64,000 bases of DNA from Polaribacter litorisediminis (GCF_019968605.1 NZ_CP082966.1:2341001-2405000), one strand, 5' to 3'; positions 8,391 through 19,176 are shown, counted from the stretch's first letter. Numbers and translations are program-made. Notes: generated by a model from the letters alone, not told the origin.

Positions 8391-9449
8391 ATGCATAAAA
8401 AAATACTAATTATTGGTGGCGGAATTTCTGGAATCTATTTAGGATATCTTCTCAAAAAAGAAGGCTTTTCTATAAAAATTTTAGAAGCAAATGATAGAAT
8501 TGGTGGAAGAATTTATACCAAAAATGTTCATCAAGCAAAAATTGAATTAGGCGCTACTTGGCTTTGGAAGTATAATGCTACATTATTACAACTTTGTAAA
8601 GATTTAGGAATTTCTTTGTTTGAGCAAAACATGCAAGGTGATGCTCTTTTTGAAGCTAAAATCGGCAATTTACCTCAACGTTTTCAATTGCCAAAAAATC
8701 AAGAAATTAGTTATCGCATTGTTGGCGGAACTGCAACGATTCTTCATAAATTGGCAAATTGTTTTTCTGAGAACGAATTAGAAATCAATCAAAAAGTGCT
8801 TGAAATTATTGATAATGAAGAATCCATTCAAGTCATTACAAACAATTCCGCGTTTAAGGCGGATGTTGTTATCTCTACAATACCGCCTCAACTATTGGTA
8901 AATACCATCCAATTTAAGACTCCTTTAAATGAAAATTTAGTAGAAATCGCAAATAAAACCCATACTTGGATGAAAGATTCTATAAAATTTGCAGTGGTCT
9001 ACAAAAGTCCATTTTGGAAAGAAAAAGGATTGTCTGGTGTTGGTTTTAGCAATGTGGGACCCTTTACAGAAATGTATGATCATTCTGATTTTGAAAACAA
9101 GCATTTTGCTCTTTTAGGATTTTTAAATGGCAATTTATGGAATGAAACTAAAGAATATAGGGAAGAAAAAATAAAAGAACAACTCACTATTTTTTTTGGT
9201 GATGACGGAAAAAACTATCTTTCTTATCAAGAAAAAGTTTGGAAACAAGAAAACCTTTTGAATTTTGACAATAATCAATTTTTGAGTCCGCATGAAAATA
9301 ATGGACATGCTATGTATCAACAAGAATTTTTAGGTGGCAAATTAATTGTTGCTGGTTCAGAAACTTCACCAAGTTACGGAGGCTATATGGAAGGTGCGAT
9401 TTATCGAGGAAATCAAATTGCAAAACAATTAAAAAATAAATTTTTATAA
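8391..9449 (+). CDS. Flavin-containing amine oxidase family oxidoreductase
   Basis: The start at ATG 8391 (MHKKILIIGGG) is preferred. A longer frame from 8334 would place a spurious hydrophobic leader before the nucleotide-binding fold. The protein has about 352 residues. The N-terminal Rossmann motif GGGISGIYLGYLL and the following GGRIYT bind FAD. A second FAD contact, GGYMEGAIYRG, is near the C terminus. GATWLWKY resembles the substrate side of protoporphyrinogen/amine oxidases. Substrate unknown. Downstream is a hairpin at 9452-9480. Confidence 0.8.
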   Translation: MHKKILIIGGGISGIYLGYLLKKEGFSIKILEANDRIGGRIYTKNVHQAKIELGATWLWKYNATLLQLCKDLGISLFEQNMQGDALFEAKIGNLPQRFQLPKNQEISYRIVGGTATILHKLANCFSENELEINQKVLEIIDNEESIQVITNNSAFKADVVISTIPPQLLVNTIQFKTPLNENLVEIANKTHTWMKDSIKFAVVYKSPFWKEKGLSGVGFSNVGPFTEMYDHSDFENKHFALLGFLNGNLWNETKEYREEKIKEQLTIFFGDDGKNYLSYQEKVWKQENLLNFDNNQFLSPHENNGHAMYQQEFLGGKLIVAGSETSPSYGGYMEGAIYRGNQIAKQLKNKFL

Positions 9450-9451
9450 AC

Positions 9452-9480
9452 AAAAAACCTCAAGTTTTCGCTTGAGGCTT
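9452..9480. terminator. Hairpin between convergent genes
   Basis: Arms CCTCAAG / CTTGAGG with a 6-base loop lie between the convergent oxidoreductase and DUF6952 genes. A run of A on the left gives a T tract for minus-strand transcription, so it best serves the gene at 9502. Confidence 0.65.
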
Positions 9481-9501
9481 CTCGCTTTCAATAATCGTTA
9501 T

Positions 9502-9759
9502 TTACTGATCAATAGAACCTAAAACACGTTTCATAAACGTATTTAATGCTTCTTTTTTAGGTGTGCCCTCTTTGACCATTTTATCAACCTCAAGCGCTCC
9601 ATACATATTAGAAATCAACTCTCCGATAACATCCAATTCCTCGTCTTTTAAAGAGGGAACTTCTGTTAAGGCTTCTAAAGTTTCGATAGTTTCTAACAAG
9701 TAATCTTGATCGTTTTCGTCGATAAAATTAGTAAGGTGTTTTATTACAGGTAACTTCAT
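9502..9759 (-). CDS. Small acidic protein, DUF6952 family
   Basis: An 85-residue acidic protein (MKLPVIKHLTNFIDENDQDY...). It matches the small family found beside thioredoxin and peroxiredoxin genes in Flavobacteriia. No cysteine, membrane segment or catalytic motif is visible. It follows the thioredoxin gene by 48 bases on the same strand. Its neighbours suggest a role in the peroxide/thiol response, but no biochemical function is known to me. Confidence 0.75.
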   Translation of the reverse strand: MKLPVIKHLTNFIDENDQDYLLETIETLEALTEVPSLKDEELDVIGELISNMYGALEVDKMVKEGTPKKEALNTFMKRVLGSIDQ

Positions 9760-9807
9760 TTTTACTTTTTTTAAATGTGATTCTAGAACAAGTTCAGAAT
9801 TACAAAT

Positions 9808-10116
9808 TTATTCAATTTCTGCCACCAATTCCTTTAACACATCAAACTTGTTTGTTTGTGTTTGATTTTTCTTTTCACCCCCTACAAAAGTTGCAAATGT
9901 TGGCAAATTACTAACATCTGCTAATTTTCTGCTTTCAGGAAATTTTTCAGCATCTACAATAACAAATTTAATTGCATCTTGTTCTGAAGCTAATTTTTTA
10001 AATTTCGGTTTCATAATTCTACAATTACCACACCAAGTCGCAGAATATTGCACCACTACTTTTTCGTTTTCACTTACAATTGCTTGTAAATTATCTTCCG
10101 TTAATTCTTGTACCAT
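9808..10116 (-). CDS. Thioredoxin-family protein
   Basis: A 102-residue thioredoxin fold with the active site ATWCGNC near residue 28 and the cis-Pro loop SNLPTFATF. It has no signal peptide, so it is cytosolic. The CGNC active site differs from the CGPC of housekeeping thioredoxins. It sits between a 2-Cys peroxiredoxin (upstream) and DUF6952 (downstream) and is likely the electron donor for that peroxiredoxin, itself reduced by the TrxB at 39.6 kb. The pairing is inferred from position. Confidence 0.88.
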   Translation of the reverse strand: MVQELTEDNLQAIVSENEKVVVQYSATWCGNCRIMKPKFKKLASEQDAIKFVIVDAEKFPESRKLADVSNLPTFATFVGGEKKNQTQTNKFDVLKELVAEIE

Positions 10117-10130
10117 AATTTTATTTTTTT

Positions 10131-10201
10131 GTCATTACGAACAATCTAAGGCAATCTGCTCTTTTATCTGAAAAGGTTACTTCGCGATTGCTCGTAATGA
10201 C
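10131..10201. repeat. REP-like palindromic repeat
   Basis: A 71-bp sequence with inverted ends GTCATTACGA ... TCGTAATGAC and further pairing of CAATC with GATTG. It lies between the peroxiredoxin and thioredoxin genes. A degenerate relative is seen near 4231-4276. It could stabilise or partly terminate the upstream transcript. Confidence 0.6.
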
Positions 10202-10210
10202 TATTTTTAT

Positions 10211-10852
10211 TTAGTGAGAAGCCAAATATGCAGCAGTTCCTTTTGCATTAGGAGACATGGCATCTTTACCTTCTTCCCAGTTTGCAGGACAAACTTCTCC
10301 ATGAGATTGTACATGCGCATAAGCGTCGATTAAACGTAAAAATTCATTTACATTTCTACCTACTGGCATGTGGTTAATTCCCTCATGAAACACAGTTCCT
10401 TCCTCGTCTATTAAATAAGTAGCTCTGTAGGTTACATTATCTCCTTCAACTTGAACCGTTTGCGAAGCTTCATCAAATGTTTCGTTCGTAATATCTAAAA
10501 TACCTAAAATTGATGATAAGTTTCTATTGCTATCTGCTAAAATTGGATAGGTTACACCTTCAATTCCGCCATTATCTTTAGAAGTACTTAACCATGCAAA
10601 ATGCACTTCTGGAGTATCACAAGAAGCACCAATTACAACAGTATTTCTTTTTTCAAATTCACCTAAAGCTGCCTGAAAAGCGTGTAATTCTGTTGGACAT
10701 ACAAATGTAAAATCTTTTGGATACCAAAATAACAATACTTTCTTTTTGTTTTTTACTGCTTCTTCTAATACATTTAATTTAAACGTATCACCCATTTCAT
10801 TCATTGCGTCTACATTTAAATTTGGAAATTTTTTACCAACTGCTGTTGCCAT
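10211..10852 (-). CDS. 2-Cys peroxiredoxin (AhpC/TSA family)
   Basis: A 213-residue cytosolic protein. The peroxidatic cysteine is in DFTFVCPTELHAF and the resolving cysteine is in HGEVCPANWEEG near the C terminus, as in typical 2-Cys peroxiredoxins. FWYPKDFTF and GVTYPILAD match the family. It reduces peroxides using thioredoxin. It heads a minus-strand set with thioredoxin and DUF6952 and is divergent from katG. CAAATTTA at 10894-10901 is a TANNTTTG box on the minus strand. Confidence 0.92.
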   Translation of the reverse strand: MATAVGKKFPNLNVDAMNEMGDTFKLNVLEEAVKNKKKVLLFWYPKDFTFVCPTELHAFQAALGEFEKRNTVVIGASCDTPEVHFAWLSTSKDNGGIEGVTYPILADSNRNLSSILGILDITNETFDEASQTVQVEGDNVTYRATYLIDEEGTVFHEGINHMPVGRNVNEFLRLIDAYAHVQSHGEVCPANWEEGKDAMSPNAKGTAAYLASH

Positions 10853-11036
10853 ATTTTTTATTTTTAAAATTATTAATATTCAATTTTCTCCTGCAAATTT
10901 AAAAATGTAATTCACTTTAAAACCTAAAAGTTGATGGGAACTTTTTATGTTTGCATCAACTTTATTTATAGCTTATACATTTAAAAATAGATTTACACTA
11001 TTAAAAATCTATGTCCAAAAAATTCCGTAAATTTAA

Positions 11037-13292
<2,256 letters not shown>

Positions 13293-13297
13293 ATTTT

Positions 13298-13341
13298 CAC
13301 AAAAAAAGGGAATCAATAATTATTGATTCCCTTTTTTTGTG
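13298..13341. terminator. Perfect 22-bp inverted repeat, bidirectional terminator
   Basis: The arms begin CACAAAAAAAGGGAATCAAT and close on themselves with no loop outside the palindrome. There are A and T runs at the two ends. It lies 6 bases after the katG stop and isolates katG from the accessory region to the right. Confidence 0.85.
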
Positions 13342-13408
13342 TTTTAAATGAAACACTTTTACCAATTCCTTTTTTTTATCACCTAATTTAATATTACATT
13401 TAGGGGCT

Positions 13409-14050
13409 ATGATAAAAGTAATAATAATTGACGATGAAATTAATGCACAAATTGTATTGAAAAATACAATTGAGAGATATTTTCCAAATAAGTTCTCTGT
13501 AATATCTTTATGTAATTCAGTAAAACAAGGAGTTAAATCTATTAAAGAACACAATCCAGATTTAGTGTTTTTAGATATTCAAATGCCTGGTGAAAATGGT
13601 TTCGAGCTGTTTAAATATTTTAAGGTTATAAATTTTGAAGTGATATTTACAACCGCTTATGAAAAATTCGCATTAAAAGCAATAAAATGTAGTGCACTAG
13701 ATTATTTATTGAAGCCTATTAATCATTTAGATTTAGCAAGCTCTTTAAAACTTTTTGAAACGCGATATCAGCAAAATTCAGGACAAAAAAAATTGACCTT
13801 ATTATTAGAGAATTTAAATTTAGACAATCAAAATTCTTATAAAATAGCTTTTCCAACTATTGATGGTTTTGAATTAATTCATTCTAATCAGATATTATAC
13901 TGTAAAGCTGACAGTAATTATTGTTTGATTAAAAAAGTTGACGAGAGTATAATAATAGTTACAAAAACATTGAAATATGTAGAGGAATTAATGCCTGAAA
14001 AAAAATTCAAGCGTATCCATAAAACATATGTTTCAAATTTAAATTATTGA
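13409..14050 (+). pseudogene. LytTR-type response regulator, 5' part, interrupted by IS1595 element
   Basis: The N-terminal receiver domain is intact: acidic pocket IIDDE (D8, D9), phospho-acceptor D56 in LVFLDIQMP, and TTAYEKFALKA plus LLKPI (switch Thr and Lys). A LytTR DNA-binding domain begins near residue 150 and stops at residue 213, where the frame runs into the IS (the last Tyr codon and stop use IS bases). Joining the left copy of the 8-bp duplication to 15014 restores the frame and adds 37 residues to give a 250-residue protein. As it stands the DNA-binding domain lacks its last strands, so the product is probably non-functional or receiver-only. Confidence 0.9.
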
Positions 14051-15005
14051 GGTCAGTAGTTAGGAACATATAATTTTACTTTGATATATTTTTTCAGCTT
14101 TCACCATTCTTATTATCAAATTATTAAAAATGTTCTTTTTGCTATTTGAGCGATTAATTCGATAACAAAACTCATCAAGATATCTTTCGATGTTAAAATC
14201 GCTTACTGATGAATAGGTAGTTCTTATCCATGATTTTACCTGATGAATCATCGTGTGTATTGCCATAAAATTCTTTCCTTGATTACTTTCTATTTGAGTA
14301 ATATTATACTCTTCAATTAAAGGACGATAACCTCTCCACTTATCTGTGGTTATTTTTGCGTTTTTATCAATGTGTTTATCAAATATTGTTTTTAATTCTT
14401 TAGCTGAATAATTATCAATTTTCAGAGCATACATTCTTTTAATTTTACCCTTATCCGTTAATTCTACTGCGGTTACAATCTTTTTCTTCTTGCTATTATA
14501 ACTCCTACCTACTTTTCCTTTTTCCTTTCCTCCAATCACAAATTCATCAATATGAACCGTTCCTTTCATAGGGTGATTTTCACTAGATTTCATTGCTTCT
14601 CTAACTTTATGCATAAATAATCTTGCTGTTTTTTCAGTAACTCCAAAGCGAACTCCCATGTAGCTGGCTGATAAACTTTTTGTGGTGGTTGACATTTCAA
14701 AACACATAAAAAAGGCTTTTCGTAAACCAAACTTCACTTTATGAAATAGCGTGTTTGCTGATGCAGTTTCTGTATGACTGCATTTGTTACAAGTTCTTGA
14801 AAAGTCCTTTCGGATTTGACTCTTTGTATGCTTACATTTTAAGCAATTAAAGCCTAATTCCCATTTAAAATTTGCCAGATATTCTTTACAATTTTCATCT
14901 GTTTTAAACCGATCACTAAACTCTAGAAGGTTTTTCCCTGTAAATAAATTCATAATTTGCCTATTTTATTGACTCCTAAGATATGAAATTATCTACTGAC
15001 CTCAA
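14047..15005 (-). mobile_element. IS1595-family insertion sequence, 959 bp
   Basis: The terminal inverted repeats are TTGAGGTCAGTAG (14047-14059) and CTACTGACCTCAA (14993-15005). An 8-bp target duplication TTAAATTA is present at 14039-14046 and 15006-15013, the duplication size expected for IS1595 elements. The element carries one complete transposase gene on the minus strand. Intact ends, intact ORF and perfect duplication indicate a recent insertion. Confidence 0.95.
14060..14953 (-). CDS. IS1595-family (ISXO2-like) transposase
   Basis: A 297-residue protein with an N-terminal zinc ribbon (CLKCKHTKSQ ... CNKCSH), typical of ISXO2-type enzymes. A DDE-like catalytic core follows: GTVHIDEFVIGGKEKGKVG (first Asp), TTDKWRGYRPL (second Asp), and a C-terminal NIERYLDEFCYRINR stretch with the last acidic residue. 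It is complete and lies within 13 bp of the left IS end. It catalyses movement of the element interrupting the regulator. Confidence 0.93.
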   Translation of the reverse strand: MNLFTGKNLLEFSDRFKTDENCKEYLANFKWELGFNCLKCKHTKSQIRKDFSRTCNKCSHTETASANTLFHKVKFGLRKAFFMCFEMSTTTKSLSASYMGVRFGVTEKTARLFMHKVREAMKSSENHPMKGTVHIDEFVIGGKEKGKVGRSYNSKKKKIVTAVELTDKGKIKRMYALKIDNYSAKELKTIFDKHIDKNAKITTDKWRGYRPLIEEYNITQIESNQGKNFMAIHTMIHQVKSWIRTTYSSVSDFNIERYLDEFCYRINRSNSKKNIFNNLIIRMVKAEKIYQSKIICS

Positions 15006-15128
15006 TTAAATTATATAGTCCGATACAATAAAGCCTTAAAGGAAGTTGAACTAACTAACGGAGAAAAATTACCAGTTTCATTTAGAAAAGAGGAAGAATT
15101 TGTTAAAACTATATTACACAAAGAATAA
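15006..15128 (+). pseudogene. Detached 3' end of the LytTR response regulator
   Basis: Translated in the restored frame this reads LNY-IVRYNKALKEVELTNGE and ends SFRKEEEFVKTILHKE before TAA at 15126-15128. It is the missing end of the LytTR domain. The kinase gene's TTG start (15100) lies inside it in another frame, so the two genes originally overlapped by 29 bases. Confidence 0.9.
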
Positions 15129-18084
15129 TTTAATTTTTATTGTTTTACTGTGTTGTAATTTGAGTTACTCACAAATATTTCCTAGCAGAAACTATACTTC
15201 AGCTAAAGAGTTACCGAATAACGCTATTAGATCGTTATTTTTAGACAGTCAAAATTTTTTATGGATTGGAACTGAAAATGGAGTTGTTCATAAAGAGAAT
15301 AAAAAGTTTACTCATTTTTTTGAAGAGAATGGCTTAGCTATGAATAATTGCTGGGCAATTGCAGAAGACTCCTCTAAAAAAATGTGGTTTGGTAGCTATG
15401 GAGCAGGTTTGAGTATATATGATGGTCAAAGTTTTATTGTGCTCTCCAAAGAAAATGGATTAGTTCATAATGAAATTACTAAATTATTGCATTTTAACAA
15501 TAAAATGTATGTCGGCACAAGTGATGGTGTATCCGTTGTTGATATTAACAACTTTCAAATATTTTCTTCAAAATCTACCGAAAATAAACTTTTTAGAGTT
15601 TCATCATTTTTCGAGTATGATGCTAAAATTTACTGTACCACCTATAATTCAGGAACGTACCAGATTGTTCTGGATTCAGATAAAGTATCCCTTAAAAAAA
15701 TTAATAACAATCAATATATTTATGCTGCTTTTAAGAGTAATGATAGTATTTACATTAGTAATAAGGAGTATTTTACAAAATCAAAATTAACATCTTTCAT
15801 TTCTGATACAGCTACTTCGCCAACTTCTAAACAAGGCAACTCTATAATATGGGATTATTGTTTAACTTCAAAAAACAACATGTTTGCAGGCGCCTGGGGG
15901 ATTTACAAAAATGATGGAGGTTTATACGAAATTGTAAATAATAAGTTTATTAATCGAAATTCAGATTTTAATATTTCAAGTAAAGAAATAGTATCTCTGG
16001 AGTTTGATTCAAAACTGAATAAACTTTATGTTGGGTCTAAAGATACTGGTCTATATGAAGTTGATATGTCTTCTGTCATAAAATTTATTCCATCTGCAGA
16101 TATGGATATTTTAGATTATGCAACTTTCGGTGATACAAAAGCTTATTTGTATAAAGAAGTTTTAGTTTTGGAAGAAGGGACTAAAAAAATAAGATTAGAT
16201 AAAAATATTTTAAAAAAATGGGAGGAAAATTTTCTTAGAAATACGAAAATGAGTTTACCTAAACATGAAGATTATTTTTATGAATTAGATTATAATACAA
16301 GCGCTAAAGATATTAAGTTTTATGATTTAAAATATTATAACCATGCCTTCTGGTTAAACACTACTATCGGCGTATTTTCAATCAAAAAAGACGGAACGTT
16401 TCTAAGATATTTACCTTTACATACGGAAGAATTTAATTTTACGGCTCAAGGCAATTTCATAGAAACCACTCCATATGAAGGAGTTCGAGTTTATACAGAC
16501 TTAGATAAGTTTGACTACACCTATTTTAAAAAAGAAAAGAAGAACACGCCAACGATGATTGTAAACAGCCTAAAAAAAGGTGATAAAACCTATTTTTTAT
16601 CAATTTTTTCAGGACTTTACATTTGGCATAACAACCATTTTACTTCTTATCTAAATAACAATATATGGTTAGAAAAAAAACTGAAGCACATAACAAGCAT
16701 TGATAATAATATCGCAGTTTCAAATGAATCTGGAGATGTTTTTATTCTGAACGACGAACAAAGTTTTAATGTTATTAAAAAAATTGCGCGATCAAAAATT
16801 CAAGGAAATTCCATTTCCTTTTTAGAAAGTTATAATGGAAATTTATTCATAGGAACTGAGAAAGGGTTAACCATTTATAAGAATGACCGGTTTCTCTTTA
16901 TTGATGAAGAGCAAGGCTTGAAACAACCAATTTTAAGTTCAAAACTTGAAGGTGACAATTTATTTATAGGCAGTAAACAAGGGTATTATACTATTAACCT
17001 TAATACGATTGAGCAAAAGAAACCTCTTGTTACAAAAATTAAAGTGAATCAATTTAAAATTAATAATGAAAACATACCCCTTGATAAAATAATTTCTAAC
17101 GGTGAAGCGATACTAAATTATATTCAAAATACCGTTCTGTTAACCTTTTCAACGAATGCGCACCCATACCCAAATAAATTAGCATACCAGTATCAATTAA
17201 ATTCTAACAGTGAATGGACCGAAATTTCAAGTTCTCCTGAAATTTTTCTACCCTACCTATCTCCCAAAAAGTATCAAGTTGAAGTAAAAGTATCAGATTT
17301 AAGTACAGGTCTCCATTATTCAGAAGTTATTTTAAATATTAGTATTCTACCTCCTTTCTGGAAAAACTGGTGGTTTATGAGTGCAATAATCTTCTTATTC
17401 TCAATTGGAACTTATCTTTTCTATAAACATAAAGTAAAGCAAAACAAAAAAATAGAAGTAGAAAAAGGATTCATTAAGAATCGTATTGAAGAAGTTAAAA
17501 TGGAAGCGCTATTAGCTCAAATGAACCCTCATTTTATTTTTAATGCAATGAACTCCATTCAAAAATATATTTTGGAGAATGATCCAGATAGTGCTGTCTT
17601 ATTTTTGGGAGAATTTTCAAAATTAATACGTAAAAACCTAGACCATTGTACACGTCCATATATTTTTATGTATGAAGAAATTGAATATTTAAACTCATAC
17701 ATTTATGTAGAAAATAAGCGCTTTAATAATAGTGTTTTAGTTGAATTAACGATAGATGAATCAATTGATACCTATTCCATGGAAATTCCTTCTATGATTA
17801 TCCAACCTTTTATTGAGAATGTATTTGTTCATGCTTTTCCACCAAATGTTATAAATCCAAAATTGAATATTGATTTCAGTTTAACCCAAGAGAATATTTT
17901 GATTTGCACAATTAAAGACAACGGAGTAGGGATCTCAAAACCTTCAAAACAACTGCATAAATCAAAAGGAATTTTATTGATTAAAGAACGTTTAAAGTTA
18001 CTAGGCTATAATGTTAAAGAAACCTTATGCATTACCGCTTCAGAAAAAGAAGGAACGAGCATTGTTATTTCTTTAAAAATTTAA
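15100..18084 (+). CDS. Two-component regulator-propeller sensor histidine kinase (LytS/YehU type)
   Basis: A 994-residue membrane sensor. A TTG at 15100 gives a good signal peptide ending SYSQ; no nearby ATG does. Residues about 40-630 are beta-propeller (Reg_prop) repeats with motifs such as LWIGTENGVV and MWFGSYGAGLSIYDG. A Y_Y_Y-type domain (LAYQYQLNSNSEW) and one transmembrane helix (WWFMSAIIFLFSIGTYLFY) follow. The cytoplasmic His_kinase domain contains LAQMNPHFIFNAMNSIQKYI (phospho-accepting His), and an ATPase with FIENVFVHAF and DNGVGIS closes it. The kinase would sense an extracytoplasmic ligand and phosphorylate the adjoining LytTR regulator, now broken. A polysaccharide signal is common for this architecture but is not shown here. 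Confidence 0.88.
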   Translation: MLKLYYTKNNLIFIVLLCCNLSYSQIFPSRNYTSAKELPNNAIRSLFLDSQNFLWIGTENGVVHKENKKFTHFFEENGLAMNNCWAIAEDSSKKMWFGSYGAGLSIYDGQSFIVLSKENGLVHNEITKLLHFNNKMYVGTSDGVSVVDINNFQIFSSKSTENKLFRVSSFFEYDAKIYCTTYNSGTYQIVLDSDKVSLKKINNNQYIYAAFKSNDSIYISNKEYFTKSKLTSFISDTATSPTSKQGNSIIWDYCLTSKNNMFAGAWGIYKNDGGLYEIVNNKFINRNSDFNISSKEIVSLEFDSKLNKLYVGSKDTGLYEVDMSSVIKFIPSADMDILDYATFGDTKAYLYKEVLVLEEGTKKIRLDKNILKKWEENFLRNTKMSLPKHEDYFYELDYNTSAKDIKFYDLKYYNHAFWLNTTIGVFSIKKDGTFLRYLPLHTEEFNFTAQGNFIETTPYEGVRVYTDLDKFDYTYFKKEKKNTPTMIVNSLKKGDKTYFLSIFSGLYIWHNNHFTSYLNNNIWLEKKLKHITSIDNNIAVSNESGDVFILNDEQSFNVIKKIARSKIQGNSISFLESYNGNLFIGTEKGLTIYKNDRFLFIDEEQGLKQPILSSKLEGDNLFIGSKQGYYTINLNTIEQKKPLVTKIKVNQFKINNENIPLDKIISNGEAILNYIQNTVLLTFSTNAHPYPNKLAYQYQLNSNSEWTEISSSPEIFLPYLSPKKYQVEVKVSDLSTGLHYSEVILNISILPPFWKNWWFMSAIIFLFSIGTYLFYKHKVKQNKKIEVEKGFIKNRIEEVKMEALLAQMNPHFIFNAMNSIQKYILENDPDSAVLFLGEFSKLIRKNLDHCTRPYIFMYEEIEYLNSYIYVENKRFNNSVLVELTIDESIDTYSMEIPSMIIQPFIENVFVHAFPPNVINPKLNIDFSLTQENILICTIKDNGVGISKPSKQLHKSKGILLIKERLKLLGYNVKETLCITASEKEGTSIVISLKI

Positions 18085-18176
18085 CGATAAAACAAAGAAT
18101 CAATACGTTTACACATTACCTCTTTTTAGCTTTATAAAACTCCTTATTTTTAGGATTCGTTAGGAGGGAAAATGCT

Positions 18177-18248
18177 ATGAAAAAGATTTTTTCACTTAAT
18201 AAATTATTGACTACAACCCCAAGTTTATTTGAAAATGGCTTTATATAA
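18177..18248 (+). CDS. Possible 23-residue leader peptide
   Basis: ATG at 18177 to TAA at 18246-18248 encodes MKKIFSLNKLLTTTPSLF plus five residues. An unusually good AGGAGGG lies 9-15 bases upstream, rare in this phylum. It overlaps the start of the DUF6140 gene at 18235 in another frame, so it may be a coupling leader. No family match; it may equally be chance. Confidence 0.25.
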   Translation: MKKIFSLNKLLTTTPSLFENGFI

Positions 18249-18450
18249 AATTACTACCAAAAGGAAATTTGAAAATGGAAATTTATTGATTGACAAAGGG
18301 TTGTCAGTTCAAGTTTCATCGTTTGCAGTAAATCCATTGTATTATAATGAAGGAAATGATGTAAACAATGCTTTTCTAAGAATTTACGGAATAGACTTAA
18401 AACCACATGGGTTATTGAGTGCTACTTTTTTAGAGGTGGAGAAGGTTTGA
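18235..18450 (+). CDS. DUF6140-like small protein
   Basis: A 71-residue protein (MALYKITTKRKFENGN...). The pattern of a basic N terminus, LLIDKGLSVQVSS, an NNAFLRIYGIDLK core and a final FLEVEKV matches my recollection of the small Bacteroidota family DUF6140. ATG 18235 is chosen over TTG 18229. It has no signal peptide or membrane segment. A decayed tandem copy follows at 18503. It opens the accessory GTPase cluster. The function is unknown. Confidence 0.6.
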   Translation: MALYKITTKRKFENGNLLIDKGLSVQVSSFAVNPLYYNEGNDVNNAFLRIYGIDLKPHGLLSATFLEVEKV

Positions 18451-18502
18451 AAAAAAAGCCAGTATAATTTAAGATTTTACTACAAAACGTAATTTTACTA
18501 AA

Positions 18503-18716
18503 ATGGCTTTGTATAAAATAATCACAAATATAAAATCAAAAAAAAGGAAATTTATTGATTGCTAAAGGATTGCCAGTTCAAACTTCATCATTTGCTTAAA
18601 ACCTTTTACATGAAAAAGAAAAAGTACATTAAGCATTTTAAGAGTTCAGAGTATTGATTTTAAAACAGAGGTGTATTTAAATCCAAGATATTCAATTATA
18701 AAAAGGTACAACTTAT
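18503..18716 (+). pseudogene. Decayed tandem copy of the DUF6140-like gene
   Basis: The sequence starts ATGGCTTTGTATAAAAT, matching the start of the gene at 18235 closely. It continues with recognisable LLIAKGLPVQTSSFA text after a frameshift, then an in-frame stop. Similarity fades beyond about 18640. It is a duplicate that has lost coding capacity. Confidence 0.7.
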
Positions 18717-19160
18717 ATGACTTTAACACAAAACCCCAGCAGATCCTATAGTAGATTAGAAATTGACTTAGTATTCAGAGAATTAAAAGCGACCATGCAT
18801 AAAAAGGCATGTATTCGCGGCAACGGTATAGCATTATATCAAGATCTTTATACTGGGAAAACACTAAGAGGCGGAGATTCTTATGATTATGATCACATCC
18901 GTTCAGCAGAAGAAATTTACAACAAGTACAAATCTACTTTAACAGATGAACAAATTGCCTTAGTTGTCAATTGCCCTGAAAATGTTGGTGTTACTTTAAC
19001 TTCAATTAATAAATCCAAAGGTAAAAAAAGAATGGAAGACTGGTTGTCTAATTCATCAAATACAATAACGTATAGTATTGATTTAAAGGTAACTTTATTA
19101 AATCTAAAAAAAGCTGATCAAGGGATTATAAAAATTGTAAAAAAATTAAAAATAAACTAA
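18717..19160 (+). CDS. HNH-type nuclease-like protein
   Basis: A 147-residue protein with the layout of a compact HNH (beta-beta-alpha metal) domain: DYDHIRSAEE (D59, H60), CPENVGVTLTSIN with N89 and N98, then KSKGKKRMEDWL. This parallels the DHI...N...N-x-S-K-G...W pattern of HNH enzymes. The Cys pairs of zinc-bound HNH proteins are absent. YTGKTLRGG upstream matches the strand before the HNH core. It has no signal or membrane segment. It precedes the first dynamin-like gene by 16 bases, so it is probably co-transcribed. The expected activity is a metal-dependent DNA or RNA nick; in this context I infer the nuclease arm of a defence system. The first Asp/His pair and both Asn are present. 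Confidence 0.65.
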   Translation: MTLTQNPSRSYSRLEIDLVFRELKATMHKKACIRGNGIALYQDLYTGKTLRGGDSYDYDHIRSAEEIYNKYKSTLTDEQIALVVNCPENVGVTLTSINKSKGKKRMEDWLSNSSNTITYSIDLKVTLLNLKKADQGIIKIVKKLKIN

Positions 19161-19176
19161 CTAAAAACTAGAAATA

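Noticed and set aside
13297..13554. Minus-strand 85-codon frame over the start of the response regulator
   Set aside because: It crosses the palindromic terminator and is antisense to a receiver domain with clear motifs.
14047..15005. IS1595 element as parent of the 219-bp MITE
   Set aside because: Its ends (TTGAGGTCAGTAG) and 8-bp duplication differ from the GTTGTCCGAT ends and about 9-bp duplication of the MITE.
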